A DNA stretch of 64,000 nucleotides from Treponema sp. Its GTDB lineage: Bacteria > Spirochaetota > Spirochaetia > Treponematales > Treponemataceae. Of the stretch, positions 26,201 through 36,057 are shown in pieces. Where the stretch lies: positions 22,822 to 86,821 of the forward strand of contig JAKSTP010000005.1 in the NCBI GenBank assembly GCA_024402505.1. Direction: 5' to 3'. How positions within the stretch are numbered: position 1 is the first letter of the stretch; every line of letters starts with the position of its first letter. The notes below the pieces were generated by a model. That model saw nothing but the letters and a program-made list of their open reading frames with translations, was not told the DNA's origin and did not search any database. Made by a program: the position numbers and the translations under genes.

Positions 26201-27640
26201 TCAAAGCTTGATGTGCATCTTTCAAAAGTATTTGCAGACCTTCGAAACATTTTCTCTTACTTTAATCTTGATGATGCAATCCATGTTTACAGCGGTATAG
26301 TAAACGGTTCTATAAATATTTCCGGAGACCTTGATAATCCAGAGTTTACAGGTGCCTGTTCTGTTACAAAACCGGAAGCATCACTTACAAAAGTTATTCC
26401 TGATAAGATTTCTACTGAAAAAACAATGATTACTCTTTATCAGAATGAAATCACTGTTGTTGAAAATACTTACAAAGTAAAGAAAAGTCATAATCTTATT
26501 GCCGGATGTAAAATCTTCATGAATAAATGGAATCTGGATCATATTGAAGGAAAGGTCTACACCAAAGGTAAAGAATCTGTTCCTGTAACTCTTGATATGA
26601 ACGTTGCTGTAGTTGAAGGTTATGCACAGGTAGATCTTGATCTTGTTTTTGAAAAGAAAATCCTTGATGTTACTGGAAATGTATTTGCCGAAAATGCTGA
26701 AGCCCGGTTCAATATCAATATGATCAATCGAACTAAAACAAAACCTCCTGTAATTACTAACTGTAATGTTGATGTGGTTCTTGGTTCTCATGCAAAACTT
26801 TCCGTTGATCCAATTCTTCGCTGTGTTTTTGTTCCAGAAACTTCATTTAATGTTGTGTACGATGGCGAAGTAGAAAATCTTATGCTTAATGGAAAGTTCT
26901 TACTAAAATCTGGGGATGTTTCTTATTTGAACCGTTCTTTCTATATTAAAGAGGGAGAAATCCAGTTTACCAATAACGAAATTTCAGGCCTTATGAATCC
27001 ACTTGTTACCATTCGTGCCGAAACCCGTGAACGGGATGAAAAAGGTGATAGTATCCGCATTGTTTTCTCTGCTCAGAACCAGTATCTTCAGGATTTGAAT
27101 CCACGCTTCTCAAGTATTCCTGCAAGGTCTGAAAATGAAATCATGTCTCTTTTAGGTCAGATTGTAATTGGTGATTCAACAAACGTACGTGACTTTATTT
27201 TTACTGCAAGTGACTATGCAATCTCCTCTACAATAGGAAGAAAGTTTGAAAATACATTGCGAGATTTGATGAATTTTGATATATTTTCTGTCAGAACCAA
27301 TGTCTTGAAGAATGCGTTGAGTATCGGAACTGACACCGAAAAGAACAGCATAAAAAATTATTCTTTCGGTAACTTTTTTGATAACTCAACTGTTTATATA
27401 GGTAAGTACCTGGGAAGTTCATTGTACTTCGATGCCATGATGCATGTGTCTTACAATGAGCGAGTTTTAAGTGAAAACTTCTTCAGAAGTGGACTCCTTT
27501 TCCAGCCGGAACTGGGTTTTGAAATGGAATCTCCTTTTGGAAATATTCGCTGGAACATTGCACCGAATCTTGAAGCTCTGATGAAAAAACAGTTTGTTCC
27601 AGATTCGTCATTGACTCTTTCCTGGAAATTCAATTTTTAA
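23240..27640 (+). CDS. tamB: TamB/DUF490-family inner-membrane bridge protein
   Basis: Very long protein (1466 aa) with one N-terminal membrane anchor (residues about 8-26) and a long periplasmic beta-rich body. The conserved C-terminal DUF490 region is clear (LLKSGDVSYLNRSFYIKEGEIQF, PLVTIRAETRERDEKG, ENEIMSLLGQI). AsmA/TamB proteins form grooved beta tunnels that span the periplasm and are linked to phospholipid transport and outer-membrane protein assembly. The only in-frame start is TTG at 23240, behind a weak AAGAAAAGA. A TATAAT at 23220-23225 gives a leader of roughly eight bases. bamA follows eleven bases later, supporting a role with the BAM machinery. Confidence 0.88.
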   Translation: MKTQSKKIISLAVFAFLILLSVFVSKPVGKLISNEFSTLVKTAQETIYKKTTLHVSFTKLSPSIFSSVNLNGVTVSDDNGELVASIKKIKVSYSLWNLIKKRYEDVVSAIVIDGVDLKVEKLIPVIKNLAEKETDEKESQLDIDYLITYFKEKFDISIPLNVSVKNVSVTYDNDQISGSLDVKKIGLVYTQKRQQLEISLKSVLSAKIKKNDFKISSSMNLKGLLLNGLNDSSLTFTLSDLRAGNYFFNKFNLKLSFSDDTFHLDTIQNTFPLLVDCSYELGNRKLTALIKTENLSPKQVFSSSVKSNFASLLQNLNINSKINAVFEKGKLLWSFAADVLTPDGEGFNLYTIKADGDESYFNIQELSVNGDKYEASLNAGFDLKNLSLSGSAEVPKIFLPNGTLISTELYFDPLDKGFMVFIPQVFIDDKVFTAIQINVLPNNDSVDFTFEAYDYSHYENEEPSRIAIDGSYLFSSGFVQSSLSVNSFYLDSVLTTACKFLPYETSGKLLGYSSNLSTFMFSSDAYFTTDFSTFSYNVPYILVANTARDNQALMASINGNEMNMSLNDMNLVIGKNSFRSSFNLDFDPSSSDMFFQCDFSAFNIPYHFSGNYIQNALHISGDYNLAFDIFLDGLSNAENPSLYGSLIADSLPIPVLDHTFTATFDTSFSYNKEQGPEVQIVRFEMDEASGKVSANPHIFISGTGTRYGAQLNEISYSDLYSVLNGNADVFVNQDNGIFHSVGLNLNLLNQVTDESLSVLLNASNPEGLPFSLDAFRHNYYFDCEIAANNMSLNRWTYVNNENNAVTASVSFTGTLEHPYVGVNIENCSAYFNGYIAKLSGAAYLEDDLLTADSFSLNYNNILFALNKLDFSMSSFTGEMEGTLLTEVSRKDVDIPINIRLYDAVKEQGKFIPQSFALNLSCPNLGGSFFKKQTSFFIDARKYGDLFTFSSSSNMGLNGIYNSLTNEVNAELSSDGFLSLNASGLISESKLDVHLSKVFADLRNIFSYFNLDDAIHVYSGIVNGSINISGDLDNPEFTGACSVTKPEASLTKVIPDKISTEKTMITLYQNEITVVENTYKVKKSHNLIAGCKIFMNKWNLDHIEGKVYTKGKESVPVTLDMNVAVVEGYAQVDLDLVFEKKILDVTGNVFAENAEARFNINMINRTKTKPPVITNCNVDVVLGSHAKLSVDPILRCVFVPETSFNVVYDGEVENLMLNGKFLLKSGDVSYLNRSFYIKEGEIQFTNNEISGLMNPLVTIRAETRERDEKGDSIRIVFSAQNQYLQDLNPRFSSIPARSENEIMSLLGQIVIGDSTNVRDFIFTASDYAISSTIGRKFENTLRDLMNFDIFSVRTNVLKNALSIGTDTEKNSIKNYSFGNFFDNSTVYIGKYLGSSLYFDAMMHVSYNERVLSENFFRSGLLFQPELGFEMESPFGNIRWNIAPNLEALMKKQFVPDSSLTLSWKFNF

Positions 27641-27651
27641 CCTGAGGAATT

Positions 27652-30069
27652 ATGAAAGTTTTTAAGAGAATTATAATCGTTAGTTTACTTGTTTTTGCCG
27701 CTTTGTCTAATCTTTCTGCAGAAGATGATGACTGGTTCTGGAATCACAAAATTGCTGAAGTTGATTACGAAGGTCTAAAAAATGTAAAGAAATCAAACCT
27801 TACAGCAGTTTCATCTTCTTATGAAGACAGAGAGTTTACTGAAGAAGTTTATTCAGAAATGCTGGACCGTCTTTACGCCCTGGATTACTTTGAGGATATT
27901 GTTCCTTATGTAAAACACGCCAGAAATCCTGATAAAATCCGCATTGTTTTCCAGGTTGTAGAACGTCCTGTTATTGGAAAAATTGAGTTCAGTGGAAACA
28001 GTCAGATTCGTAACGGTGATCTTCGTGACAAGGTAAGTGTAAAGGTTAGCGATGTTTTTGTTGAATCAGTTGTGCTTTATGACGACCGAAATCTCCGGGA
28101 TTATTACATTGGAAAAGGTTTTGTTGATGCATCTGTTTCTCATACAACTTCAGAAAATGAAAAAGGTGAAGTAATTGTTACCTTCCATATTAATGAAGGT
28201 TCAAAAACAGTTATTTCTCATATTGGTTTTTCAGGAAATACAATCGTTTCTGAACGTACTTTAAAAGGCAAGCTTAAATTAAAGGAAGCAGGCCTTTTCA
28301 AAGACGGTGCTTTCCAGCAGTCAACTTTGGAAATTGATAAACAGATTGTAGCAGCCTATTATCAGGAACGAGGTTACATTGATGTTTCAATTGACGATGT
28401 TGTGATTACATCTTCTTTGAATGAAGAAAAATCACGTAACGAACTTTCCATTACTTACTATATTTCTGAAGGTTCACAGTATATTTATAACGGAACTTCA
28501 TTTATTGGTAATGAAGTTTTCCCTACAGACCGTCTTGCATCCTTCATTACTTTGAAGCAGGGAGCTATTTACGACAATACAAAATTCCAGCAGGCTTTAA
28601 TGAATATTACCTCCCTTTACTACGAGAACGGTTACATGAGCCTTGGATTCAATCCTGTTCCTTCAAAAGATGCAGATAAACATGAAATTTCTTATAACAT
28701 CTTTATTTCTGAAAATCCTCGAAGCCATATCGAAAATATATCTGTAAAAGGAAATACTAAAACAAAGGACTACGTAATTCTCCGGGAAATTCCTATTGAA
28801 AGCGGTGATGTTTTCTCTCGTGAAAAAATTATGAATGGTCTTCGAAACCTTTATAATACACAGTTCTTCTCTACAGTAAATCCTGAATATAACCAGGGTA
28901 GTGAACCAAACCTTGTAGACATGGTTTTCTCTGTTGAGGAACAGTCTACGAATACAGTTCAGTTTGGTCTTACTTTCTCAGGCGCCCAGGTTCAGAACGG
29001 CAGTGATTTTGTAATGCCATTCTCTGTGTTTGGAAAACTTGAAAACTCAAACCTTTTTGGTGAAGGTCGTTCTCTTTCAACAGGTGTTACTCTTTCTACT
29101 ACTGAACAGTCTGTTGATGTAACTTACGGTCAGTCATGGATTAAAAACCTTCCAATTCAGTTTAGTTCATCTCTCGCAGTTTCTCATAATACGGATCAGG
29201 CACTTCGAATTGGAAATAATGCCGACGGTACAATCAATACAACAGATTATTACATGCCGGTAGATGGATTTACAGTAAACCTTGGAAACTCAATTGGTCG
29301 TCGCTGGATTCCAAACTTTGCCATTCTTACACTTGCCGGTGGTATCAACAATGCAATTACTTCTAACCGCTATGATGAAAGTATTTACATTCCGGTAGAT
29401 CCATCTTACGCACAGTATGCAAACCGCTGGGGTCTTTCAAACAGCATCTGGACTTCATTCTCTATGGATGGTCGTGATGTAAACTACGATCCTACAAAAG
29501 GATGGTTCTTCTCAGAAAGACTTTCCTGGTACGGATTTATTCCACTTGTTGAATCAGAATTCTATCTCCGATCAGAAACAAAACTTGAAGGTTATGTAAA
29601 ACTCCTTGATATTCCTGTTTCTGATATCTGGTCATTTAAGCTTGTATTCGCTGCTCAGACAGGTCTTTACGGAGTATTCCCAACATCTTCATTCTTCAGT
29701 GATACTCACAAACTTTACATTGACGGTATGTTCAACGGACGCGGATGGCAGACACTTTACGCTCCTCAGTACCGTGGTAAAGCAATGTGGTCAAATAACG
29801 TAGAACTTCGTATTCCTCTTGCACCTAATGTAATTGGTGTTGCAGGATTCTTCGATGCTGCTGTTGTAAAAGAAGATATGTCTCAGTTGTTTACTAACAC
29901 AAAACTTGATGACTTCTATTTCAGCTACGGTCCATCAATCAGATTCCTCCTGCCACAGTTCCCACTTCACATGCTCTTTACATGGAAGTTCAAGACTGTT
30001 GACGGTGAAGTAAAATTGTTAGATAAAAAACCACAGTTTGTGCTTTCATTCAACCTTGTAAACAAATAG
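27652..30069 (+). CDS. bamA: Outer-membrane protein assembly factor BamA
   Basis: Omp85-family insertase (805 aa). A signal peptide ends after LSNLSAE. Five POTRA repeats span about 30-420 (IAEVDYEGLKNVKKSNL, IGKIEFSGNSQIRNGDL, ISHIGFSGNTIVSERTL, YNGTSFIGNEVFPTDRL, IENISVKGNTKTKDYVI). A beta barrel covers the rest; FFDAAVVK and YGPSIRFLLPQFPL occur near the end, and the protein closes FNLVNK. It inserts beta-barrel proteins into the outer membrane. GAGG precedes the ATG. It lies between tamB and skp as in T. pallidum. No other BAM lipoprotein is in this window. Confidence 0.95.
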   Translation: MKVFKRIIIVSLLVFAALSNLSAEDDDWFWNHKIAEVDYEGLKNVKKSNLTAVSSSYEDREFTEEVYSEMLDRLYALDYFEDIVPYVKHARNPDKIRIVFQVVERPVIGKIEFSGNSQIRNGDLRDKVSVKVSDVFVESVVLYDDRNLRDYYIGKGFVDASVSHTTSENEKGEVIVTFHINEGSKTVISHIGFSGNTIVSERTLKGKLKLKEAGLFKDGAFQQSTLEIDKQIVAAYYQERGYIDVSIDDVVITSSLNEEKSRNELSITYYISEGSQYIYNGTSFIGNEVFPTDRLASFITLKQGAIYDNTKFQQALMNITSLYYENGYMSLGFNPVPSKDADKHEISYNIFISENPRSHIENISVKGNTKTKDYVILREIPIESGDVFSREKIMNGLRNLYNTQFFSTVNPEYNQGSEPNLVDMVFSVEEQSTNTVQFGLTFSGAQVQNGSDFVMPFSVFGKLENSNLFGEGRSLSTGVTLSTTEQSVDVTYGQSWIKNLPIQFSSSLAVSHNTDQALRIGNNADGTINTTDYYMPVDGFTVNLGNSIGRRWIPNFAILTLAGGINNAITSNRYDESIYIPVDPSYAQYANRWGLSNSIWTSFSMDGRDVNYDPTKGWFFSERLSWYGFIPLVESEFYLRSETKLEGYVKLLDIPVSDIWSFKLVFAAQTGLYGVFPTSSFFSDTHKLYIDGMFNGRGWQTLYAPQYRGKAMWSNNVELRIPLAPNVIGVAGFFDAAVVKEDMSQLFTNTKLDDFYFSYGPSIRFLLPQFPLHMLFTWKFKTVDGEVKLLDKKPQFVLSFNLVNK

Positions 30070-30080
30070 GAAGGATATAC

Positions 30081-30596
30081 ATGAAAAAGATTTTTATTGC
30101 TGCTGTTTTTCTTATTGCTTTTATTGCACCTGCAGTTAGTCAGCAGATTACAAAATTCGGTGTAGTTGATACTGCAAAAGTTTATAACGCTTACTTCAGA
30201 ACTTCTGCTCCTGTTCGTAACTATGAAAAAAAGAGACAGGAATTCGAAGATGAGATTACAAAGCGTACAGAAGAACTTCAGAGCCTTCAGCAGAGAAAAC
30301 TGGAATATGAAGATGCTGGAAATGATTCTGGTGCCCTTAAAATGGAAGCTGAAATCACCAAGAAAAAAGATTATCTTACTGAATATACTAATGCCAAAAA
30401 CGTTGAGCTTGAATCCATGAGAAAATCTTTGGAAAGTTCTGATGCCTTCTACAAAAAACTGTATCAGGTGCTTTCAAGAATTGCTGAATCAGGTGGCTAC
30501 AGTATGATTCTAAGCCTGCAGGAATCCAATTCAATTCTCTGGTATTCCAACTCTGTTGATATTACAGACCAGGTTATTTCTGATTTGGGATTATAA
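30081..30596 (+). CDS. skp: Periplasmic chaperone Skp/OmpH
   Basis: Skp-family chaperone (171 aa) that holds unfolded outer-membrane proteins for BamA. A signal peptide (MKKIFIAAVFLIAFIAPAVSQ) precedes KFGVVDTAKVYNAY, the typical first strand. A long charged coiled coil follows (about residues 45-125), then a return strand (YSMILSLQ). AGGA lies before the start and the gene is eleven bases after bamA. The stop is immediately followed by the mutS ATG. Confidence 0.92.
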   Translation: MKKIFIAAVFLIAFIAPAVSQQITKFGVVDTAKVYNAYFRTSAPVRNYEKKRQEFEDEITKRTEELQSLQQRKLEYEDAGNDSGALKMEAEITKKKDYLTEYTNAKNVELESMRKSLESSDAFYKKLYQVLSRIAESGGYSMILSLQESNSILWYSNSVDITDQVISDLGL

Positions 30597-33209
30597 ATGG
30601 CAGAAAAAGATACCCGTTCCCCAATGATGGTACAATACGACAGCATTAAGGCTAATTACCCTAATGAGGTCGTATTCTTTCGTCTTGGAGATTTTTACGA
30701 AATGTTCAATGAAGATGCGGTAGAAGTATCGCGTCTTCTCAATTTAACACTTACTCATAGAGCAGAAAGTCCCATGTGTGGAATTCCATATCATGCGGCA
30801 AAAATTTATATTGCCAGACTTCTTCGTCTTGGTAAAAAAATTGTAATCTGTGAACAGATTGGGGACCCTAAGGCAAAAGGTCTTACAGAACGAAAAGTAG
30901 TTGAAATAATTACTCCAGGTACAGCCGTAGAAACTGAATACCTTGATGGCTTCAGGGAAAATAATCTTGCCGCCTTAAGCATTTACAAAGGAAACGCTGG
31001 TTTTGCCTTTATTGACGTTTCTACATCACGATTTTTTGCAACAAGCTGGAAGGCTTCCCAGATGGCCGAAAATTTTTCAAAGGAAATTGCCAGGGCAAAT
31101 CCAAGGGAATTTCTGCTTCCTCAGAGCTTAAAATCAAATGCTGACATTCAGGGTGCTTTAGCATTATTACCAAATATTGCAGTTTCTTATTATCCTGACT
31201 GGGATTTTAATCCAGAATTTTCTTATAAAAAAATGTGTTCTCAGTTTGGAGTTACTTCATTAAAATCATTTTCTCTTGATGAAAACAGTGCTGAAGTAGT
31301 GCCGGCTGGGTTTCTTCTTGATTACCTTGATAAAACAACAAACACAGTTGTTCCTCATGTAAAATCGGTGGAAGTGTATAAAGAAAGTCAGTATCTTGTT
31401 ATTGACGATTCTTCACGTCGAAATCTTGAAATCACCGAAAATATGAGGGACGGTTCTGTTAAATATTCTTTGATGGAGTGTCTTCTTCACACAAAAACTG
31501 CCATGGGGTCACGGCTTTTAAGACAGTTCTTGTGTTTTCCTTTGACAAAAGCAGAAGAAATTAAGGCAAGACAGAAAACTGTAGAAACTTTCTTTGAAAA
31601 TCCAGATCTTATGGATAGAGTTCGTCAGGATCTTTCTCCGGTTTTAGATGTTGAACGACTTACAGGCCGTATTGCCATGGAAAAGGCACATGCAAAGGAT
31701 CTTCAGGCACTTCGAGTAAGTTTAGAAAACTGGAATTATGTACAGCATTACCTTAAAGATTATGGATTTAATTTCCTTCCTCAGGAAGAAAGTATTTCAA
31801 TTATTAAGCTTATTAATGACAGTATCCTTCCAGATCCATCAACTTCACTTACTGAAGGTGGAATCATCAGGCCTGGCTTTAATGAAGAACTGGACAGCTG
31901 GAGAAACATCCACAATAACTTCAACAATGTTCTTGCGGCTTACGAAGAAGAAGAAAGAGAGAAAACCGGTATTTCAACTTTGAAGATTAAATATACAAAT
32001 GCCGGCGGATATTTTATTGAAGTATCAAAAGGAAAACTTGGGCAGGTTCCATCTCACTTTATTCAAAGAAAAACTTTAGTAAACGGTGAACGATACACTA
32101 CCGAAAAGCTTCAGGAACTGGAACATAAACTGGTTGAATCAACTACAAGGATTTTTGAACTTGAAAGAGATCTTTTCCTTCAGGTACGAATGTCTCTTTT
32201 GAAAAGTGTTCCTTATCTTCTTAAGGTATCCCAGGAGCTTGCTTTTATTGATGTAGCATCATCTTTTGCATATTCTGCAGCTAGTTATAAGTGGGTAAAA
32301 CCAATAGTAGATGATTCTGAAGTGTTTGAAGTGAGGGACGGCCGGCATCCTGTAGTTGAGCTTCATCTTCCAAGCGGAGAATTTATTCCCAACGACACGC
32401 TTCTTTCATCAGATTCCGATGATCTTCCTTGTTTTGACTTGATTACAGGTCCTAACATGGCTGGTAAAAGTACCTATCTTCGTCAGAATGCATTAATAGT
32501 TCTTCTTACTCAGATAGGATCTTATGTTCCAGCTTCTTACTGTCGTCTTGGTATTGTTGATAAGATCTTCTGTCGTGTTGGTGCCAGTGATAACCTTGCC
32601 CGAGGAGAATCAACTTTCCTTGTAGAAATGACGGAAACTGCAAATATTCTTCGGCAGGCTACACAGAAGTCTCTTGTTATTATGGACGAAGTAGGCCGTG
32701 GAACTTCTACGGAGGATGGTCTTTCCATTGCCCAGGCTGTAAGTGAACATCTTTTGAACAATACATGCTGCAGAACATTTTTTGCTACTCACTATCATGA
32801 GCTTACCCGTCTTGAACATAAAAATATCCGCATGCTATTCATGGATGTTTCAGAAGAACAGGGAACTGTTGTATTCCTGCGAAAAGTAAAGGAAGGTGCT
32901 GCACAGAACAGTTATGGTATTCACGTAGCAAAACTTGCAGGGGTCCCTCAACCGGTAACACAGAGGGCTGAAGAGATTCTTAATGCAATTCGTGGAAACA
33001 AAAAAATTATAGATCTTCCAAAAGCCTCTGCAGAAAAACTTGTGGAAAAGAATGAACCTGTAAAAGAGCCTGTTATTTCGGCTCCTGGACTTTTTTCCGA
33101 TGAAGAAATCATTCTTGATGAAATACTGTCTGCAGATGTAGACAATATTACACCTTTTCAAGCATTGCAGTTGGTTTCCAGATGGAAAAAACAGCTTTCC
33201 GGACAATAA
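30597..33209 (+). CDS. mutS: DNA mismatch repair protein MutS
   Basis: Mismatch-binding ATPase (870 aa). The N-terminal mismatch domain has the Phe-X-Glu wedge in RLGDFYEMF. The connector, lever and clamp regions follow. The ATPase has Walker [10 protein letters not shown] from residue 618, Walker [13 protein letters not shown] and the [10 protein letters not shown] block. It is full length. It begins directly on the base after the skp stop, so it relies on coupling or on a site inside skp. The mutL partner is not in the window. uvrA follows 13 bases downstream. Confidence 0.97.
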   Translation: MAEKDTRSPMMVQYDSIKANYPNEVVFFRLGDFYEMFNEDAVEVSRLLNLTLTHRAESPMCGIPYHAAKIYIARLLRLGKKIVICEQIGDPKAKGLTERKVVEIITPGTAVETEYLDGFRENNLAALSIYKGNAGFAFIDVSTSRFFATSWKASQMAENFSKEIARANPREFLLPQSLKSNADIQGALALLPNIAVSYYPDWDFNPEFSYKKMCSQFGVTSLKSFSLDENSAEVVPAGFLLDYLDKTTNTVVPHVKSVEVYKESQYLVIDDSSRRNLEITENMRDGSVKYSLMECLLHTKTAMGSRLLRQFLCFPLTKAEEIKARQKTVETFFENPDLMDRVRQDLSPVLDVERLTGRIAMEKAHAKDLQALRVSLENWNYVQHYLKDYGFNFLPQEESISIIKLINDSILPDPSTSLTEGGIIRPGFNEELDSWRNIHNNFNNVLAAYEEEEREKTGISTLKIKYTNAGGYFIEVSKGKLGQVPSHFIQRKTLVNGERYTTEKLQELEHKLVESTTRIFELERDLFLQVRMSLLKSVPYLLKVSQELAFIDVASSFAYSAASYKWVKPIVDDSEVFEVRDGRHPVVELHLPSGEFIPNDTLLSSDSDDLPCFDLITGPNMAGKSTYLRQNALIVLLTQIGSYVPASYCRLGIVDKIFCRVGASDNLARGESTFLVEMTETANILRQATQKSLVIMDEVGRGTSTEDGLSIAQAVSEHLLNNTCCRTFFATHYHELTRLEHKNIRMLFMDVSEEQGTVVFLRKVKEGAAQNSYGIHVAKLAGVPQPVTQRAEEILNAIRGNKKIIDLPKASAEKLVEKNEPVKEPVISAPGLFSDEEIILDEILSADVDNITPFQALQLVSRWKKQLSGQ

Positions 33210-33222
33210 AACAGGATTTAAT

Positions 33223-36057
33223 ATGAACGACGATAAAATTATTATTCGCGGTGCACGTGAACATAACCTAAAGAATATTGATGTTGATATTCCTCGTAAC
33301 AAACTTGTAGTTATTTCAGGTCTTTCTGGATCTGGAAAAAGTTCTCTTGCTTTTGACACTCTTTTTGCGGAAGGACAGCGCCGATACATGGAAAGCCTTT
33401 CTTCCTATGCAAGACAGTTTCTTGGCAATATGGATAAACCTGATGTAGATCTTATTGAAGGTCTTTCACCGGCTATTTCCATTGAACAGAAATCCACCAA
33501 CAAAAACCCTCGTTCAACAGTAGGAACGATTACTGAAATCTACGACTATTATCGTCTTTTGTTTGCAAGAATTGGTCATGCTCATTGTCCACAGTGCGGT
33601 CGTGAAATTCGTGAGCAGTCTATTGATCAGATTGTAGACTCAGTAATGGCCTGGGAAGACGGAACTAAAATGCAGATTCTGGCTCCTGTTATCCGAGGAA
33701 AGAAGGGTGAACATCAGAAAATAATTGAGGATGCAAAGAAATCTGGTTTTGTCCGGGCACGAATTGACGGTGTTATGGCAGATCTTGATGATTTTGTAAA
33801 ACTGGACAAGCAGAAAAAACATACAATCGAAATTATTGTTGATCGAATTGTAAAAAGCAGCGAGATTCAAAGCCGTCTTTCAGAAAGTATTGAAACTGCT
33901 CTAAAAGTTTCCAACGGCATTGTAATTGTAACAAGACGGGTGGACGACAGGGACGAAGAGGTTTTCTTCAGTCAGAAAAATGCCTGTCCTGATTGTGGTA
34001 TTTCTATTCCAGAACTTCAGCCACGGCTCTTTTCTTTCAATAATCCTTTTGGAGCCTGTCCTGAATGTACTGGTCTTGGTGAAAAAATGCAGTTTGATAT
34101 GAGCCTTATTATTCCTGATACTTCAAAAAGCTTTATGGAACATGCATTAGCACCATACAATCCAACTTCTGAATGGAACAAATGCCGAATTGAAGCTGTT
34201 GCAAAAGAATACGGTTTTACTCTTGAAACTCCAATCTGTGATTTAACTGAAGATCAGTATGATGTGCTTGTAAACGGTTCTGAAAAAAATCTTCACTGGA
34301 TTTACTACAAACAGAGCGGAACTGGCATGAGTGAATATAATCAGCCATGGCCAGGAATCATTCACGATTTGAACCGACGTTACATTGAAGCCTGGGGCGA
34401 TGCCATGAAAACAAACCTTGAAAAATTCATGGCTCATCACGAGTGTTCCTGCTGTGGTGGAAAACGTTTACGTCCAGAGGCTCTTGGGGTTACTGTCGGT
34501 GAAAAAAATATTCACGAGATTACAAGTCTTTCTGTATCCCAGTCAATTGAATTTTTTGATCAGCTTGAACTTACTGATAGTGAATCTAAAATTGCCTCTC
34601 AGATTCTTAAGGAAATCAGGTCCCGTCTCCGCTTTTTGCAGAATGTAGGCCTTGATTATCTTACAATGGAACGTGCCGCAGAAACTCTTTCCGGTGGTGA
34701 AGCACAGCGAATTCGTCTAGCAACACAGATTGGATCAGCTTTGTGCGGTGTAATGTACATTCTTGATGAACCAAGTATCGGTCTTCATCAGCGTGATAAC
34801 CAGCGACTTATTGATACTCTTGTAAATCTTAGAAACAACGGAAACACTGTTATTGTTGTTGAACACGATGAACAGACATTACGTACTGCAGATTATCTAA
34901 TTGACATTGGACCTGCTGCCGGCGTTCATGGAGGACAGATTGTTGCCTGCGGTACTCCAGAAGAAGTTTCCAAAGTTGAAGAAAGTGTAACAGGCCGTTA
35001 TCTTGCCGGAAAACTTTTTATGACCATTCCTGAAAAACGTCGAAAAGGAAATGGAAAATTTATTGAAGTGAAGGGTGCAACTGAACATAATCTTAAAAAC
35101 ATTGATGTTAAGTTTCCTCTTGGTGCATTTACCTGTATTACAGGCGTCAGCGGAAGCGGAAAATCTACCATGATGAGAGACATTCTTTATCCTGCTCTTT
35201 CAAATAAGGTGATGCGTACAAATTATCACGTTGGAGCCTGTAAAGAAGTAACAGGATTTGAACATATAGATAAGGTCATTAATATTGATCAGAGTCCTAT
35301 TGGAAGAACACCAAGATCAAATCCTGCCACTTATATCGGGGTTTTTGATGCTATCCGTGATCTTTTCTCATCACTTCCAGAAAGTAAAGCACGGGGGTAC
35401 CAGAAAGGCCGTTTCAGCTTCAACGTAAAGGGTGGACGCTGTGAAAACTGTGGAGGAGCCGGAGAAATCGTTATCGAGATGAACTTCCTTCCAGACGTTT
35501 ATATCCAGTGTGATGTTTGCCAGGGAAAACGATTTAACCGTGAAACCCTGGAAGTTACTTACAAAGGTAAAAATATCAATGATGTTCTTAATATGACTAT
35601 TGAAGAAGCCTGTACTTTCTTTGCAGGTATTCCTCATATTTCAAGAAAAATTGAAACTTTGAACTCAGTTGGTCTTGGATACATCACACTTGGTCAGTCT
35701 GCACTTACTTTAAGCGGCGGTGAAGCTCAGCGTGTAAAACTTGCCAATGAGCTTGCAAGAACCTCTACAGGCAAGACACTTTATATTATGGATGAGCCAA
35801 CTACCGGTCTTCATTTTGCTGATGTAAAACAGCTTATGGGAGTAATTCAGCGCCTTGTAGATCAGGGAAATTCTGTTTTAATGATTGAACATAACCTTGA
35901 TGTAATTGCTCAGGCCGACTGGATTGTTGACCTTGGACCTGAAGGGGGATTCCGTGGCGGTACAATCATGGCCACCGGTACACCTGAAGAAGTCAGTCAA
36001 AATGAAAAATCCTTTACAGGACAGTTTATAAAGGAGACTCTTTCCCACAAGCACTGA
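33223..36057 (+). CDS. uvrA: Excinuclease ABC subunit A
   Basis: Damage-recognition ATPase of nucleotide excision repair (944 aa). It has two ABC modules: Walker [15 protein letters not shown] near residue 33 and [13 protein letters not shown] near 645. Each has a signature ([14 protein letters not shown] and [14 protein letters not shown]). Zinc sites are formed by CPDCG...CPECTG and by the conserved CENCGGAG...CDVCQGKRF. UvrB-interaction and insertion domains are at the expected positions. AGGA precedes the start. Its stop TGA shares a base with the lptD ATG. Confidence 0.97.
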   Translation: MNDDKIIIRGAREHNLKNIDVDIPRNKLVVISGLSGSGKSSLAFDTLFAEGQRRYMESLSSYARQFLGNMDKPDVDLIEGLSPAISIEQKSTNKNPRSTVGTITEIYDYYRLLFARIGHAHCPQCGREIREQSIDQIVDSVMAWEDGTKMQILAPVIRGKKGEHQKIIEDAKKSGFVRARIDGVMADLDDFVKLDKQKKHTIEIIVDRIVKSSEIQSRLSESIETALKVSNGIVIVTRRVDDRDEEVFFSQKNACPDCGISIPELQPRLFSFNNPFGACPECTGLGEKMQFDMSLIIPDTSKSFMEHALAPYNPTSEWNKCRIEAVAKEYGFTLETPICDLTEDQYDVLVNGSEKNLHWIYYKQSGTGMSEYNQPWPGIIHDLNRRYIEAWGDAMKTNLEKFMAHHECSCCGGKRLRPEALGVTVGEKNIHEITSLSVSQSIEFFDQLELTDSESKIASQILKEIRSRLRFLQNVGLDYLTMERAAETLSGGEAQRIRLATQIGSALCGVMYILDEPSIGLHQRDNQRLIDTLVNLRNNGNTVIVVEHDEQTLRTADYLIDIGPAAGVHGGQIVACGTPEEVSKVEESVTGRYLAGKLFMTIPEKRRKGNGKFIEVKGATEHNLKNIDVKFPLGAFTCITGVSGSGKSTMMRDILYPALSNKVMRTNYHVGACKEVTGFEHIDKVINIDQSPIGRTPRSNPATYIGVFDAIRDLFSSLPESKARGYQKGRFSFNVKGGRCENCGGAGEIVIEMNFLPDVYIQCDVCQGKRFNRETLEVTYKGKNINDVLNMTIEEACTFFAGIPHISRKIETLNSVGLGYITLGQSALTLSGGEAQRVKLANELARTSTGKTLYIMDEPTTGLHFADVKQLMGVIQRLVDQGNSVLMIEHNLDVIAQADWIVDLGPEGGFRGGTIMATGTPEEVSQNEKSFTGQFIKETLSHKH